Source: Branchiostoma floridae
Taxonomy: Eukaryota; Chordata; Leptocardii; Amphioxiformes; Branchiostomatidae
Direction: 5' to 3'
DNA: 64,000 nucleotides
NCBI RefSeq assembly: GCF_000003815.2
Contig: NC_049994.1
Coordinates: forward strand, 11,163,736-11,227,735
Under the pieces are notes generated by a model that was given only the letters and a program-made list of their open reading frames with translations, was not told the origin of the DNA and did no database searches. The translations under genes and the position numbers were made by a program. Positions 42,975-54,002 of this stretch are shown piece after piece; position 1 is the stretch's first letter, and each line of letters opens with the position of its first letter.

Positions 42975-43793
42975 CTACAGCCTACTAGGTATTTGTGGCC
43001 TTTCATTCTGATGTAGTCGGCAGTTGAAACAATCACAACGGTTGCGCAATTCCGTGCAGCAGTCCACAGTCCCATTTCCAGTGTCGGGTGAAGCGTCTCG
43101 GCGTAAGTTAAAAAGAGCACACACGTAACTACAGTTCCATCTGGTCACCACAGGAATAAGAATCCGGTAAGATCTAGAGTAGTGGCCGATATGACTCGTG
43201 CTGTTGGATGGTCCTGGATTCTGTGAAAGCGAAACATGTTCAGCTTGCAGTGTCGGCTTCTATTAATCCGGATGGTACAAGGGCCGTGATTTCCATTATT
43301 CTGTGTCGATTTCCAACAACAACAGCTTTTACAGAATGATAGCCACCTCGTATCTTTGAGTCAAATTCCGTCACCGGGGGTCCTAGGCGGTAAAAGCGGT
43401 GTCGCGGCCACAACTTGAAGGCTAGAACAGGCCCAAACTTTCTTCAATACTTCTCTTCAAAAATGAACGCCTGGAAAATAACCGCTCCTTGTCGTACGTA
43501 TGGACGGTAAATTTGAACCCCCCACTCTTTTCTGCCATTGGATACATCCTATCACATGACACAGCTGTGCCACAGACGGACCAAGGAAGTTCAACCTCCT
43601 TGGACGGACGGAGGTGTGCGCCCCATGGCGAGTACGAAATAACGCTGAATAAATTTACATCTTGCCTGCCCACGCAAATCACCATAATCAACCCAAACAA
43701 ACACGAGCAACACGAGAAGACACCGCCTGTGTGCACAAACTGTTCTTTCTCGACGCTTGCTTGTAGATAAAGAAATAAACATATTTCGTACAT
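42975..43793 (-). pseudogene. Frameshifted coding-like stretch, unrecognised
   Basis: Three overlapping minus-strand open frames follow each other. An ATG frame at 43422-43793 ends ...SFLKRSIEESLGLF. A second (43240-43443) contains LWPRHRFYRLGPPVTEFDSK and GGYHSVKAVVVGNRHRI. A third (42975-43259) contains YRILIPVVTRWNCSYVCALF and a Cys cluster, CCTELRNRCDCFNC (C-C-x6-C-x-C-x2-C), and ends ERPQIPSRL-stop. Protein-like composition moves from frame to frame, as in a decayed gene or an intron-split one. A short CCAAGG foldback lies inside at 43579-43606. I recognise no family. It sits between two minisatellites. Confidence 0.28.
43579..43606. repeat. ACCAAGG hairpin, degraded copy 3
   Basis: CCAAGGAAGTT and CAACCTCCTTGG form a short imperfect hairpin with the termini of the copies at 33704 and 34628. 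Confidence 0.5.
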
Positions 43794-43989
43794 TTACCTG
43801 TAGTAAGAACTGCTTGCCGTTTTATAGAGAAAACACATCTCACTGCACAAAACGCTATACCTACTACATCCTTATTCTTCAAGCAGAGGTTGAGTCGCGG
43901 AGATATTCATAGCAGTAGTCGGGATTTCTACCGTCTCTTAGCTCGAGTGTCAACTTGCCACAAAGAAAACAGGCGGCCTCACCCTGGAA

Positions 43990-45700
43990 TTTCAGAACAT
44001 ATATGCGGTATAAAATAAAAAGGAAAGGGTCTCCTCCTGTTCGCAGAAACTGCGCTTCAAACATGCCGTATGTTCAGCAGAAAAAGGCAACGTTTCAAAA
44101 AATCTTTGAGACGGTATTAGCTAATAGATAAAACGGGGGTAGTGCCCCCAAGTTTGCTTAAGCTACGCGGATTCAAAGATTAAACATGTCGTATGTTCAA
44201 CAGAAATACGCAACATTTCATATACGTCTTGGCAACATATAAGGTAAACGGGGGAGGTCTCCCCTAGTTCGCTTAAACTGCGCGGATTCAAAGATTAAGC
44301 ATGTCGTATGTTCAACAGAAATACGCAACATTTCATATACGTCTTGGCAACATATAAGCTAAACAAGGGAGGTCTCCCCTAGTTCGCTTAAACTGCGCGA
44401 TTCAAAGATTAAACATGTCGTATGTTTTAGAGAAATACGCAACATTTCATATACGTTTTGGCAACATATAAGCTAAACGGGGGAGGTCTCCCCTAGTTCG
44501 CTTAAACTGCGCGATTCAAAGATTAAACATGTCGTATGTTTTAGAGAAATACGCAACATTTCATATACGTTTTGGCAACATATAAGCTAAACGGGGGAGG
44601 TCTCCCCTAGTTCGCTTAAACTGCGCGGATTCAAAGATTAAACATGTCGTATGTTCAACAGAAATACGCAACATTTCCTATACGTCTTGACAACATTTAA
44701 GCTAAACGGGGGAGGTCTCCCCTAGTTCGCTTAAACTGCGCGATTCAAAGATTAAACATGTCGTATGTTTTAGAGAAATACGCAACATTTCATATACGTT
44801 TTGGCAACATATAAGCTAAACGGGGGAGGTCTCCCCTAGTTCGCTTAAACTGCGCGGATTCAAAGATTAAACATGTCGTATGTTCAACAGAAATACGCAA
44901 CATTTCCTATACGTCTTGACAACATTTAAGCTAAACGGGGGAGGTCTCCCCTAGTTCGCTTAAACTGCGCGGATTCAAAGATTAAACTTGTTGTATGTTT
45001 TACAGAAATACGCAACATTTCATATACGTCTTGACAATATATAATCTAAACGGGGGAGGTCTCCCCTAGTTCGCTTAAACTGCGCGGATTCAAAGAGTAA
45101 ACTTGTTGTATGTTTTAGAAATACACAACATTTCATATACGTCTTGACAACATTTAAGCTAAACGGGGGTGGTCTCCCGAAGTTCGCTTAAACTGCGAGG
45201 ATTCAAAGATTAAACTTGTTGTATGTTTTACAGAAATACGCAACATTTCATATACGTTTTGGCAGCATATAAGCTAAACGGGGGAGGTCTCCCCTAGTTC
45301 GCTTAAACTGCGCGGATTCAAAGATTAAACATGTCGTATGTTCAAAACAAATACGCAACATTTCATATACAAATACGCAACATTTCATATACGTTTTGGC
45401 AACATATAAGCTAAACGGAGGAGGTCTCCCCTAGTTCGCTTAAACTGCGCGGATTCAAAGAATAAACATGTCGTATGTTCAAATGAAATACGCAACATTT
45501 CATATACGTCTTGGCAAATATATTAACGGGGGAGGTCTTCCCTTCTTTGCGTAAATGACGGTTCGAAATCCTTCGGTCAATATTGACCATGGTATACGCA
45601 ACATTTTATATAACGTAAAATAGCGCATATAAGCTAACCGTGAGAGGTTCTCCCCTGTTCGAATTAAACCTTGCGCACAGAAAGTTTGAATACGTCAAAT
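43990..45700. repeat. Minisatellite 2, about 115-bp unit, 12 good copies plus degenerate ends
   Basis: Good copies carry ATGTCGTATGTT (or CTTGTTGTATGTT) at about 44185, 44300, 44414, 44528, 44643, 44757, 44872, 44987, 45102, 45215, 45330 and 45468, period 113-115 bp; the last interval is 138 because of a 23-bp internal duplication near 45355. Each unit contains ATACGCAACATTTCATATAC, GGGGGAGGTCTCCCC (6-bp stem with a 2-base loop) and TTCGCTTAAACTGCGCG. Degenerate copies extend left to about 43990 and right to about 45700. Confidence 0.96.
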
Positions 45701-48133
45701 GTTTTCGGAATAGCTAAAAAACACAGAAGATTATTGTATTTGACTTTGTATTGTATTGTATTTGTATTTGCTGAGGTATAAACATAACATTTTGTACCAG
45801 AAAGCGCAATAATTTTCAGTTTTGACTGTAAATCTTGCCACTGTTATAAAACAGATGACGCAATGTTTTATCTAACACCAGACAAAGGCTTATTACATTT
45901 GACATAGCCGGTTAACATGTATTTTGTGACAGATCTAGAGAAACGGTATTTGTCCGTTTTGACAGAAAATATTTTTGAGACATTTAAGTTGACTTTTCGG
46001 CATACTAAAATACATGTAAAATTCACATAAAGAAACACAACAGATTAAGTTAGATTTACAAACGCTGAAATCTTCCGTAAATACCAAATGTATGTTTCCG
46101 ATGCCTTTGATAGATCTTAAAATCTGCTGAAATATTTCTCCGCCTTTAAGGGCTTTATACGTATCTCTAAAACTTTGCTTAAAAAGTTGTTTTCGTGCTG
46201 TGAGTATATCACATTGAAAGTGAATGTTGCACAGAAACTATCAACAGAATGATGTAAATCCTTATTCAAGAATTTTGGGTACACTACAGAGGTGCACGAG
46301 GGATGTACATGTAGAAATTCTTACTTGCAGGTTATTTACTGACAAATATTGATATAATCTTAACAATAAAATTTGACTAATGAATATCTCTCTTAAGATG
46401 ATGTCAGTAAAATAAGAGCTGTTAGGTTAGAATCTAAATAAAGATAAAGTATATAGCCTGGTCAAGAAAAGCAAATGATCACCCAATCTTTTAGTATTGA
46501 TTCTCGTGATCTAGGCTTTTCACAGGGGTCTCAGGAAGGTGTTGAAGGAATCAGGTAAGTGTAATAGATGATCACTCATGCACTAGCTCAGTGCAATGCT
46601 ACTAGCCAGAAGGGCAGTCTGTCCAAAGGTTCTCTTCTTCTGGTAGTCATCAGTAAGTCTGGTCACATGATGTTGATATATTTGCCAATCCAGCTAGTGC
46701 AATGCAAGTTGCCAGTAACTTGATACATCCCCCCCAACAAAAATAAAACGTTTACCCCTCTTTTTCAAGCTAAGGCACGTATGACGTTTGAAAAAGAAGT
46801 CTTTGAAATGGATGCATTGATCCTAGCTAAAAGGCAATGTCTTGAAACGTCTAGGAAACAGATCTCCCAAATGAATGTCTTGCCTCTATTCTACATGTAT
46901 AAGTTGATGGAGTCAACTGAAAGAAAGGCAAAATTTGATCATATACCATACTTTGTAAAATAAACCTTTTAAAAGGTACTATCACATATCTAAGTTTAAG
47001 GTCCATATTTTAAAGATAAGCTTACAAATTTAATAGATTTCCAGTGTTTTAAATGCCTCAATGAATAAATAACATATTTTCAGCACCAAGGGCAGGACCA
47101 GTGTTAAGAATAGGACTGTAACATATGGGAGCATTTCTGGTTGTACCCGGGGCATTTTTGCTTCCTTTTATGTTTATCGCCAGGGAAATTAAAGGTTTAG
47201 TGCCCTCAACACATAACAAATGTATTAATTTGTACCTTCAAGCGATCATCCTACTTCCCCACTGCTCGTGAAATACACGGGACAGCAAATTCTATAACCC
47301 AAATGCATCGGGCGCATTACCATCTATAATCTGACGGAATGGTGTTTTATTCTGCACCAGACGGGCTTTTTCCCATAAGTACACTAGAAGGGTACAGACA
47401 ACGACCTCTGGAGGTCACGGCATGACTTCATGGAAATTTTTCAATCAGTCATTTGAGGTGCATGGGGAGGAATCAAAATGGCTGCCACATGTAGGGTAGA
47501 ATAGTCAATAGAATAGAAGCTTTGCAGAGCCGTAAATCAAGGAAATGCCCTTGCAGATCAAAATGGTTGTGATGGAAATGGAACAGAGTAAAATACGGTT
47601 TATAATGTGTAGTTCCACTGCACAATTTTGAAAGTATGAAGCACTTCTATATATGTTTGCTAGTATCACTGATAATCTAGAAAACACACTTCGTTAATTT
47701 TGCATAACGAGATAATTTGAATCACACTTGGTGGGGCATAAATGTCAAAGATCACCTCTGCAGTCGATAGGTTTTGAGAAACTATGTTTGACTAAGGCAT
47801 GACGCCAATATAGATATTGTTCACGGAACAATTGATGTTGCCACTTCAGTTTATTGCAATTTTCAGTTGCCCTTGCAATTTGAACTCACACTAAGTTGAG
47901 CATGTCGTTGAGAATACAGGAGGGAAGCATTTGCAAAACAAGTATACTTTCCAGACCATTTTGTAAGTTTGAAGTGCTACATGTTGTACATTTGCATAGT
48001 ATGCAAAATGTACATGTATCTCATTTCCATAAACAAAATGTACCTCATGTACATAGTAATGTACAAAATGTAGCGATTAAATATTGTGGACATCCCTGTA
48101 CAGGGACATCTCAGTTGTTTCCCTTGAAGTGCC

Positions 48134-48369
48134 AAGTTTCCTTGTTTTAGTAGCAGGATACATTTTTACAAGGAGGGTTTGCTAGCCCTTCCCCTTTAAT
48201 GTGTGTGAGGCACCTTCTTGAAATTGGACCCCATTTTACATCCTTGCTGAAAAACAGGTACAGCCGCAAGTGAGACACCCTTCCCAGGATTTGAACTGGG
48301 GTCTCCTAGTTACCAACTACATGTTATTGAATCCAGGAGCTGCTGCCATTTGAGCTACAGGAACATCCC
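48134..48369 (-). mobile_element. tRNA-derived SINE, copy 1
   Basis: Read on the minus strand: GTTCCTGTAGCTCAAATGG (A-box-like), then AGTTCAAATCC (B-box-like), then a tail with ATGGGGTCC, TTAAAGGGGAAGGGGCTAGC, CCCTCCTTGTAAAAAT and AACAAGGAAAC. The plus-strand element at 52826-53060 has the same order of words. A tRNA-like head with internal Pol III promoter boxes plus an unrelated tail is the SINE design. Confidence 0.72.
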
Positions 48370-48952
48370 TTAGAATACAGTCTCAGTGACCTAGCTTTTT
48401 TTCCAGCTACTGCACATCCTTACACAATATACAGCAATCATTCGCAGAGGATCAATACAAATTTGTTATGGCTTAAGGTCCCTTTGGTGTTACTGACTGA
48501 TCGAACTTTCTGATGCCATAATCTTCTCCAATTATGGTATAAGCTCCAGGAATTTCATGGCAATCTGAAAATATCAGTGTCAATGAACCACCTCCAATAT
48601 TGAACTGCAAGCTGGATTGCAGAACCTAATGCCCTCATGTAAATTTCACTACCAATCTGAGGAAATATATCTTGCTATACCTGTATAACATAGAGTAAAA
48701 TATACATAAATATACACATACAGATGGACAGCATGGCTGTCTACAGGACTCTTCCATCCATCCCGAATGGAACTTTGCTTGTTGGAATAGAATACTAGTC
48801 TGTCTGTCAGAAAAACCTTACCTTGTGACATGAAATTGATGAAAATGTATTTTTCTAAGCTCACATGAAAACTGACAGATTAAATGATGAAAATCAACAA
48901 AGTTGGCTACAAAACTAGTGGGAATAAAAAAAGTTAAAGCTGAAGACAGCAA

Positions 48953-48953
<1 letters not shown>

Positions 48954-49001
<48 letters not shown>

Positions 49002-49050
49002 TACACACACACACTTACACACACACTCACACACACACACACACACACAC
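48954..49050. repeat. (CA)n microsatellite
   Basis: Nearly 100 bp of CA repeats, interrupted by AAACAC, TTAC and CTCAC. Confidence 0.98.
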
Positions 49051-50283
49051 TTATTAAGCAGTTCAGTCCTTAAGCTATAATAATGAATGCTTCATTTTAA
49101 GGAGACCTGCAAAAATCACATTGCCCACACACCCCTGCACACCATGCTTTTCCTTTGACTGCTTTCACTGGTCTAGAAAACGAAGCATTGAGTCTGCATT
49201 ACTCTTAACAACTCTTGCGCAAATTATTCTACTCTGGCTAACCCTATGTGTACACATTGAAGCGTAAGACAATTAAAAGCCATAAGGATGCATGCAATCG
49301 ACCAGGACAATAATGTTGATTAAACCCAATGACAACATGAGCTTTGAGATCCCAACACTATAAGCCTGGCGATAATGAGTAACAGTAAAACACTATCGAC
49401 CATCCATTCTTCTGTCCTAAAAATCGCTGTAATCTTGACCAAGCAATCCCAAAAGGTCAGAGTCAAGTTCATTGATTCGTGCCGATCCAATTTTCTGCTT
49501 GAGGCGAGGAGGGAGAAGACATTAGCTAAGCTGCGACGTTGTTGACATCAGTGAGACCCTATCTCCTGCAGGGAAAGTGCCATTACAGTGAAAGAAGGTC
49601 AACTTGTTATAGCTTGGAATGGTTTTCTGCTGTAATTGTACTGAACCAAGAAGTTCAACATGGCTTCAAGCCAGCAACTTACTTTAACACACAATATTCC
49701 TCGGCTCATCAGTAATGATAACCATGGCAGGAAGCATGTACAAGTGATTCTAAAAGTATGCGACTTACTTTCCCGCACAGAAATCCTGGGATCATCAGTA
49801 ATTATCAATATTATAACCATATGGAAGAAGGAATATGTATACTGTATGTACAAGACGTTAGTGACTTCAAAAGTATACAGACATATAATTTTGACAAGTT
49901 TGTGTTCATTTCAGTACTTTACATGAAGGCTTGTACAACTGAAAGTCTTACACAGTCACCATTAATACACATGTACCAACATATACATTCATGTCCCCAT
50001 ACCTTTCATATCTTTTTATCAAACATCTACCTCATGAGAGGCAAAATAACAAGATATTTAGAATTGGTAAAAAATGCATGTTTCATGTTTCCTTGACAAG
50101 AATCATATATGAAAAATGTAAATCCTAATTGTTAGGAGAGTCAAACTAGAAAAGTCTTGTTAATGTAAAGCTTGACCATAAACATCTTGCTGATTCTTGT
50201 CATGATGAAACAACATCTCTGATTCAACTTTGACCCTGCATGATCAAATATATTGATCTACAGTGCAGTTATAGCTGCTTGTT

Positions 50284-50331
50284 ACCTCATGTCAAAGCAC
50301 ACCATGTAGTAGTTGTGCTTTGACATGAGGT
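50284..50331. repeat. Perfect 18-bp hairpin
   Basis: ACCTCATGTCAAAGCACA is followed after 12 bases by its exact complement. It lies in intron 1, about 440 bp from the first coding exon. No flanking repeat is seen. It could be a small transposon footprint, or a hairpin in the pre-mRNA; it is short for a microRNA precursor. Confidence 0.7.
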
Positions 50332-50773
50332 TCAGGTTCGCAGGGAATTTAAATAGTTTTATCTTACTAGATTCTAAAGCACTTTAATTACTTTGCCTGA
50401 GAAAAGGGATTCCTAAAAACATTGCATTAATTCATCACCTGTTAAATACATCTACAACTATACTATACAACACATATAGAGGAAAGCAAAAAGTCAATAA
50501 ATATCTCACTTGTCAAAAAATATCTAGATGTTGAAAACCTTTGTTAACGTGGACAAAACCAATTTAGTAAAACTCAATGTAAACCAGCATTGTATGAGTA
50601 TCATTAAGAAAGACCATACAAGTATGTGTTTAAACATCATACTCATATCCTTTCATATCCGCAACCAATAACTGTTGAGATGAAAGGAGAACAAAAACCA
50701 TAAAACTCACTGGAATATAACAGACATTTGACCTTGTGGCACAATTTTCAAAGGCTCGCCTTCTAGAACTCAC

Positions 50774-50924
50774 CATTGATGTTGACGTGATTCATAGCGT
50801 CGGCCAGGTCAGGTGACCCCATCCCATTGACTCCATTGGTCTGTTGCCCGTCGGGCAGCCCGTTGTCTTTCACTGACGGACCGTTAAACTCGGTCGGCGG
50901 CTGCTCAGGCGAGGTGTCGGCCAT
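50774..50924 (-). CDS. First coding exon of predicted MAP2/MAP4/tau-like protein
   Basis: The ATG at 50922-50924 follows ACATCCAAG (A at -3 counted from the ATG, G at +4). The exon reads MADTSPEQPPTEFNGPSVKD, then NGLPDGQQTNGVNGMGSPDL and ADAMNHVNIN. It leaves in phase 1 with donor G/GTGAGTTC. An acceptor (TTTCTTTATATACAG) 30 bases before the ATG marks an upstream non-coding exon. There is no signal peptide or membrane segment, consistent with a cytosolic protein. A short acidic phase-1 first exon starting MA(D/E) is also seen in tau, MAP2 and MAP4. The resemblance of the residues themselves is weak, so identity rests on the exon chain. Confidence 0.85.
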
Positions 50925-50954
50925 CTTGGATGTTTTTCACCTGCCAGCCACCAG
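50925..50954 (-). other. 5'UTR segment of the main gene
   Basis: Thirty bases between the acceptor and the ATG. The first exon and promoter must lie further right; candidates are discussed at 58640-58860. Confidence 0.65.
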
Positions 50955-52000
50955 CTGTATATAAAGAAATTAAAATTAAATACAATTTTTAGATTTACTT
51001 GACATGTTCTTCTTCTTCTTCTACCTTTTTTTCATCCTGTCAGACAATCTGACTTGATATGCACAGCCTAATACACTGTATACGCTGTATCTTATGGAAG
51101 ATGGGAAACACATATTGACCAGCAATCGTTGAGTCTCACTAAGAGCAACACCTTTTGAAATACAATCTGCTTACATAAGAACGGGCCAAATCTTAAATCA
51201 ATGCCTAGAAATATACTTCTGATGATTTCATGAAACAATGAAGCATAACAATCACATTCACATGGGAACCATATTTTGCCAGCTCATTTGAACTTTGCAA
51301 CCGATATTGGCCCTTTTAGACATGTATTGGTTAAGAAAAGCTTCCAAAATCCATTCCTTAGGCAATATGCTTTTAAAGGATAAAGCAGTGTTTTACCACT
51401 GGGTAAGCCTATGATGAAACCTATATCAATACTTGAAATAGATAAAACATGGGTCAACTTTGTTAAAGGCACTTCTATAAAGCACATTTGATGTCTTTGC
51501 AGATATACAAAATTTTAAACATTCCTTCAAAACTTCACATAAAATCGCGTACAACTACTCTCTCTCAGTAAGCAGACACGTACAAGCCATTTTACAATGC
51601 TCATGTAAAAAGTTATGCTAATATCACCAGCACACTAAATTGCTTCTGTGCATTAAGCTACATGCTCTTAACATGCCACATACCATCAAATATGAGAAAA
51701 ATAAGCCTGACACATGTAGGTCTAATCCTGGGAGGGAGGCTGATTGCTGTCCTTACTAATGGTTAGGGTAGAGCCAGCATTTGTCAATTTTAATGTGTAT
51801 GTGCATGTAGGTCATACCAGATCAATGTAAGTTTCCGTATAACAGATATTCCTTAGTTTAAAGTTGTGATCAGTGAGATGCTTGCCTGCCTATGTGCTTA
51901 GGCCAGGGACTGGCCCCTTGCTCCGCACAGTGAGATAGACATGGAACAATTAGGGAAATTTGTTGCACTGCTACTTGGATTCATTTAAATGAGACTTTCA
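50955..52000. other. 5' intron sequence, nothing recognised
   Basis: AT-rich sequence upstream of the first coding exon. No repeat or exon could be supported. Confidence 0.45.
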
Positions 52001-52790
52001 CATTTTATATTCAAAAGATAGAATTATACTGTTTACTATACTTAACCTGTCCCTGGTGCTGAAAATGTGTTCCTCTACACAAAAACATGGTATTGGCCAA
52101 GACTTCACAGATACAATGTCATATCTTACATGATGAGTTTTTGTTTTTATCATTTACAGTGTTTTACCATATTCTCTATCTGTTCCTAGTGCTGAGAAAT
52201 TACTGTAGTTAACCATATTGATGTGCTGCAAAAGTGGTCACTCTACACTTGAACATTGTAATGTACCACATTTCACTTGTACAATATCTTATCTGAAATA
52301 GTAGCATTCTTTTTTCACTATTTACACTGGTCAATGCTTTTCAGGTCCTGTCCTTAGTGCTGAAAAGGTGGTTCCCTATACATAAAACATGCTATTATGC
52401 TTCAGCAAGGCAAGAGAGGGTATATAGAATTTATTGTACTGTACATTTGTATATCTAACTGTCAAAAGTCATGTTTTTCCAACCCGACGCATGATAAAGT
52501 TATATCTTAAGTGATAGAATTCTATGTTTATCATGTACAGTAGTCAACCATACTTATGTGCTGAAAAGTGGCCCCCCTACACATGAACTACATTTCACTT
52601 ACAATATCTTAACTGAAATAATAGCAACAATTCTTTTTTCACTATTTACAGTGGCCAATGTTTTTTAAGTCCTCTCCTTAGTGCTGAAAAGGTGGTTCTC
52701 TACACATAAAAGATAATATTATGCTTCAGCAAAACAAGAGAGGGCATACTATGGCATTTCTTCCACTGTAAATTTGTATATCCTACCAGC
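52000..52790. repeat. Diverged tandem array, units of about 160-330 bp
   Basis: The word CTTAGTGCTGAAAAGGTGGTT and relatives (GTGCTGAAAA, GTGCTGCAAAAGTGG, TCTACACATAAAA) recur near 52055, 52190, 52216, 52350, 52555 and 52680. The segments beginning TTTTTTCACTATTTACA at about 52309 and 52634 are good copies of each other over more than 100 bp (period about 325). Confidence 0.72.
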
Positions 52791-52825
52791 AAGACTAACT
52801 TTTATCCAACCAACCGATACATAGA

Positions 52826-53060
52826 GATGTCCCTGTAGCTCAACTGGTAGCAGCCTCACAGTTGAGCTCCATATGGATTAATTACTTGGTATAACTGGTA
52901 GACATTGGTTCAATCCTGGGAGGGGCTTCACCCATCTTTCAGATGGAACATAAAATTGGGGTCCTGTGTTTTAGGAGGTGTCTTGAGCATGTTTAAGGGG
53001 ACGGGATAGCAACCCCTCCCTGTAAAAACATATGGCATTACTCGGAACAACAAGGAAACT
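52826..53060 (+). mobile_element. tRNA-derived SINE, copy 2
   Basis: The A-box-like GTAGCTCAACTGG is at 52835-52847 and the B-box-like GGTTCAATCC at 52907-52916. The tail has ATTGGGGTCC, TTTAAGGGGACGGGATAGCA, CCCCTCCCTGTAAAAACAT and ends AACAAGGAAACTT. It pairs with the inverted copy at 48134-48369. Confidence 0.75.
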
Positions 53061-53806
53061 TGCTGCCCTACAAATGTATGTACCACTCTTCAATACAATA
53101 CAATATCTTCTGAATGGATGAAGGAACTAGTCCATCTGATGTTTGTTTAAAAAAAAAAAACTTCAATTCCCCACAGCTTCTCCCTACCTGTGTGACCCAT
53201 TTCACTTCGGTCAATACATTGAGAAGTCCATAGCACCTAGAGCCCGCAACACATGGACTGCTATTGATTACACAAAATGGGCCCCGTCTTGGTTTCACCA
53301 TTTGGCCTGCATGGTCTATGGTATATTTGGTAATTCAATCCATGCCATTTGTCTCGTTAATGCAGTAGTGATTTTCTATTTCTGAACGCATTACTGGCCT
53401 TCTGTTGGGACTGAACGTAAGATATAAAACAACCATATTCTAGATAGAGAAAGCCATATCCGAGACTATAAAAAGGGATATTCTAAACTGTACTAAACCA
53501 TATTCTGAACGGAACAAAACCATTTTCTAAAATGCAAAAAACCATATTCTAAATTCTAAAATGTTCATTTAGAATTGAAGGTATACTGTATTCCAAACTG
53601 CGCACAAGATCCTCAACCTTCCATATGGGTACTTACCATAGTTTAGAGTCACTCCAAGGACTTTTTGGCAGACTTTCCATTAACTTCCACTCAGCATTTC
53701 AAAGTTAATGAGTTAACTGGTTCTGTCCTTCATGGAAGATTATTTACCTACATTGTTGTACCTTCCAAATCATCAAAATTCATGTAATGGAATCGTTATT
53801 GTTATT

Positions 53807-53872
53807 GGGTGGGCTAACTACTCTCTCTTTGCAGCCAGGGGCTGACATGTGAGGAGTCTACAATAGGCGGGG
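53807..53872 (+). repeat. Interspersed repeat, GGTGGGCTAACTACTCTCTC copy 2
   Basis: Diverged copy of 32815-32875, sharing AACTACTCTCTCTTTGCA, CCAGGGGCTGA and TGTGAGGA. Confidence 0.6.
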
Positions 53873-53884
53873 ATAAATCGCAAA

Positions 53885-54002
53885 GGTCTGGAGCGGCTAC
53901 CATTTGTCGCTAACTCAGGTGACCTCAATACGATTGCAATGAGGGTCTGGAACAGCTGCCATTCCATGCTAACTCAGGTGACCTCATTGCGACAGCAATG
54001 GT
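53885..54002. repeat. Tandem duplication, 59-bp unit
   Basis: GGTCTGGAGCGGCTACCATT, then CTAACTCAGGTGACCTCA and GCAATG, is repeated once with a few differences. Confidence 0.85.

Larger units (their letters stand above)
26104..50773. other. 24.7-kb first coding intron rich in mobile elements
   Basis: No exon of the main gene could be firmly placed here. The intron holds nested TIR elements (27526-31491), an inverted repeat around the assembly gap (32898-35083), foldback hairpins, a palindromic GC-richer repeat (35880-36150), a possible alternative 5' exon (37318), a MITE (40783-40988), two minisatellites (41905-42870, 43990-45700), a SINE copy and a CA microsatellite. Stretches 26104-27525, 31492-32800, 36151-37300, 37850-40782 and 45700-48130 show nothing I can name. 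Confidence 0.55.

Noticed and set aside
43780-43810. Adjacent acceptor-donor (TACTACAG/GTAAATG) resembling a recursive splice point in the long first intron
   Set aside because: The pyrimidine tract is poor and the site lies at the edge of repeated sequence. A similar juxtaposition near 31571 is equally weak.
43990-45700. CRISPR-like appearance of regularly spaced repeats
   Set aside because: The whole 115-bp unit is repeated, with no unique spacers, in a eukaryotic intron; this is a minisatellite.
718-50924. Reticulon or neurofilament-H identity for the main gene
   Set aside because: NPF motifs and the possible short-isoform exon fit a reticulon, and TP-repeat arrays fit neurofilament-H. 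But no reticulon domain or coiled-coil rod is present in the window, and the phase ladder with a basic Pro-rich exon fits MAP2/MAP4/tau better. Not excluded, because the 3' end is missing.
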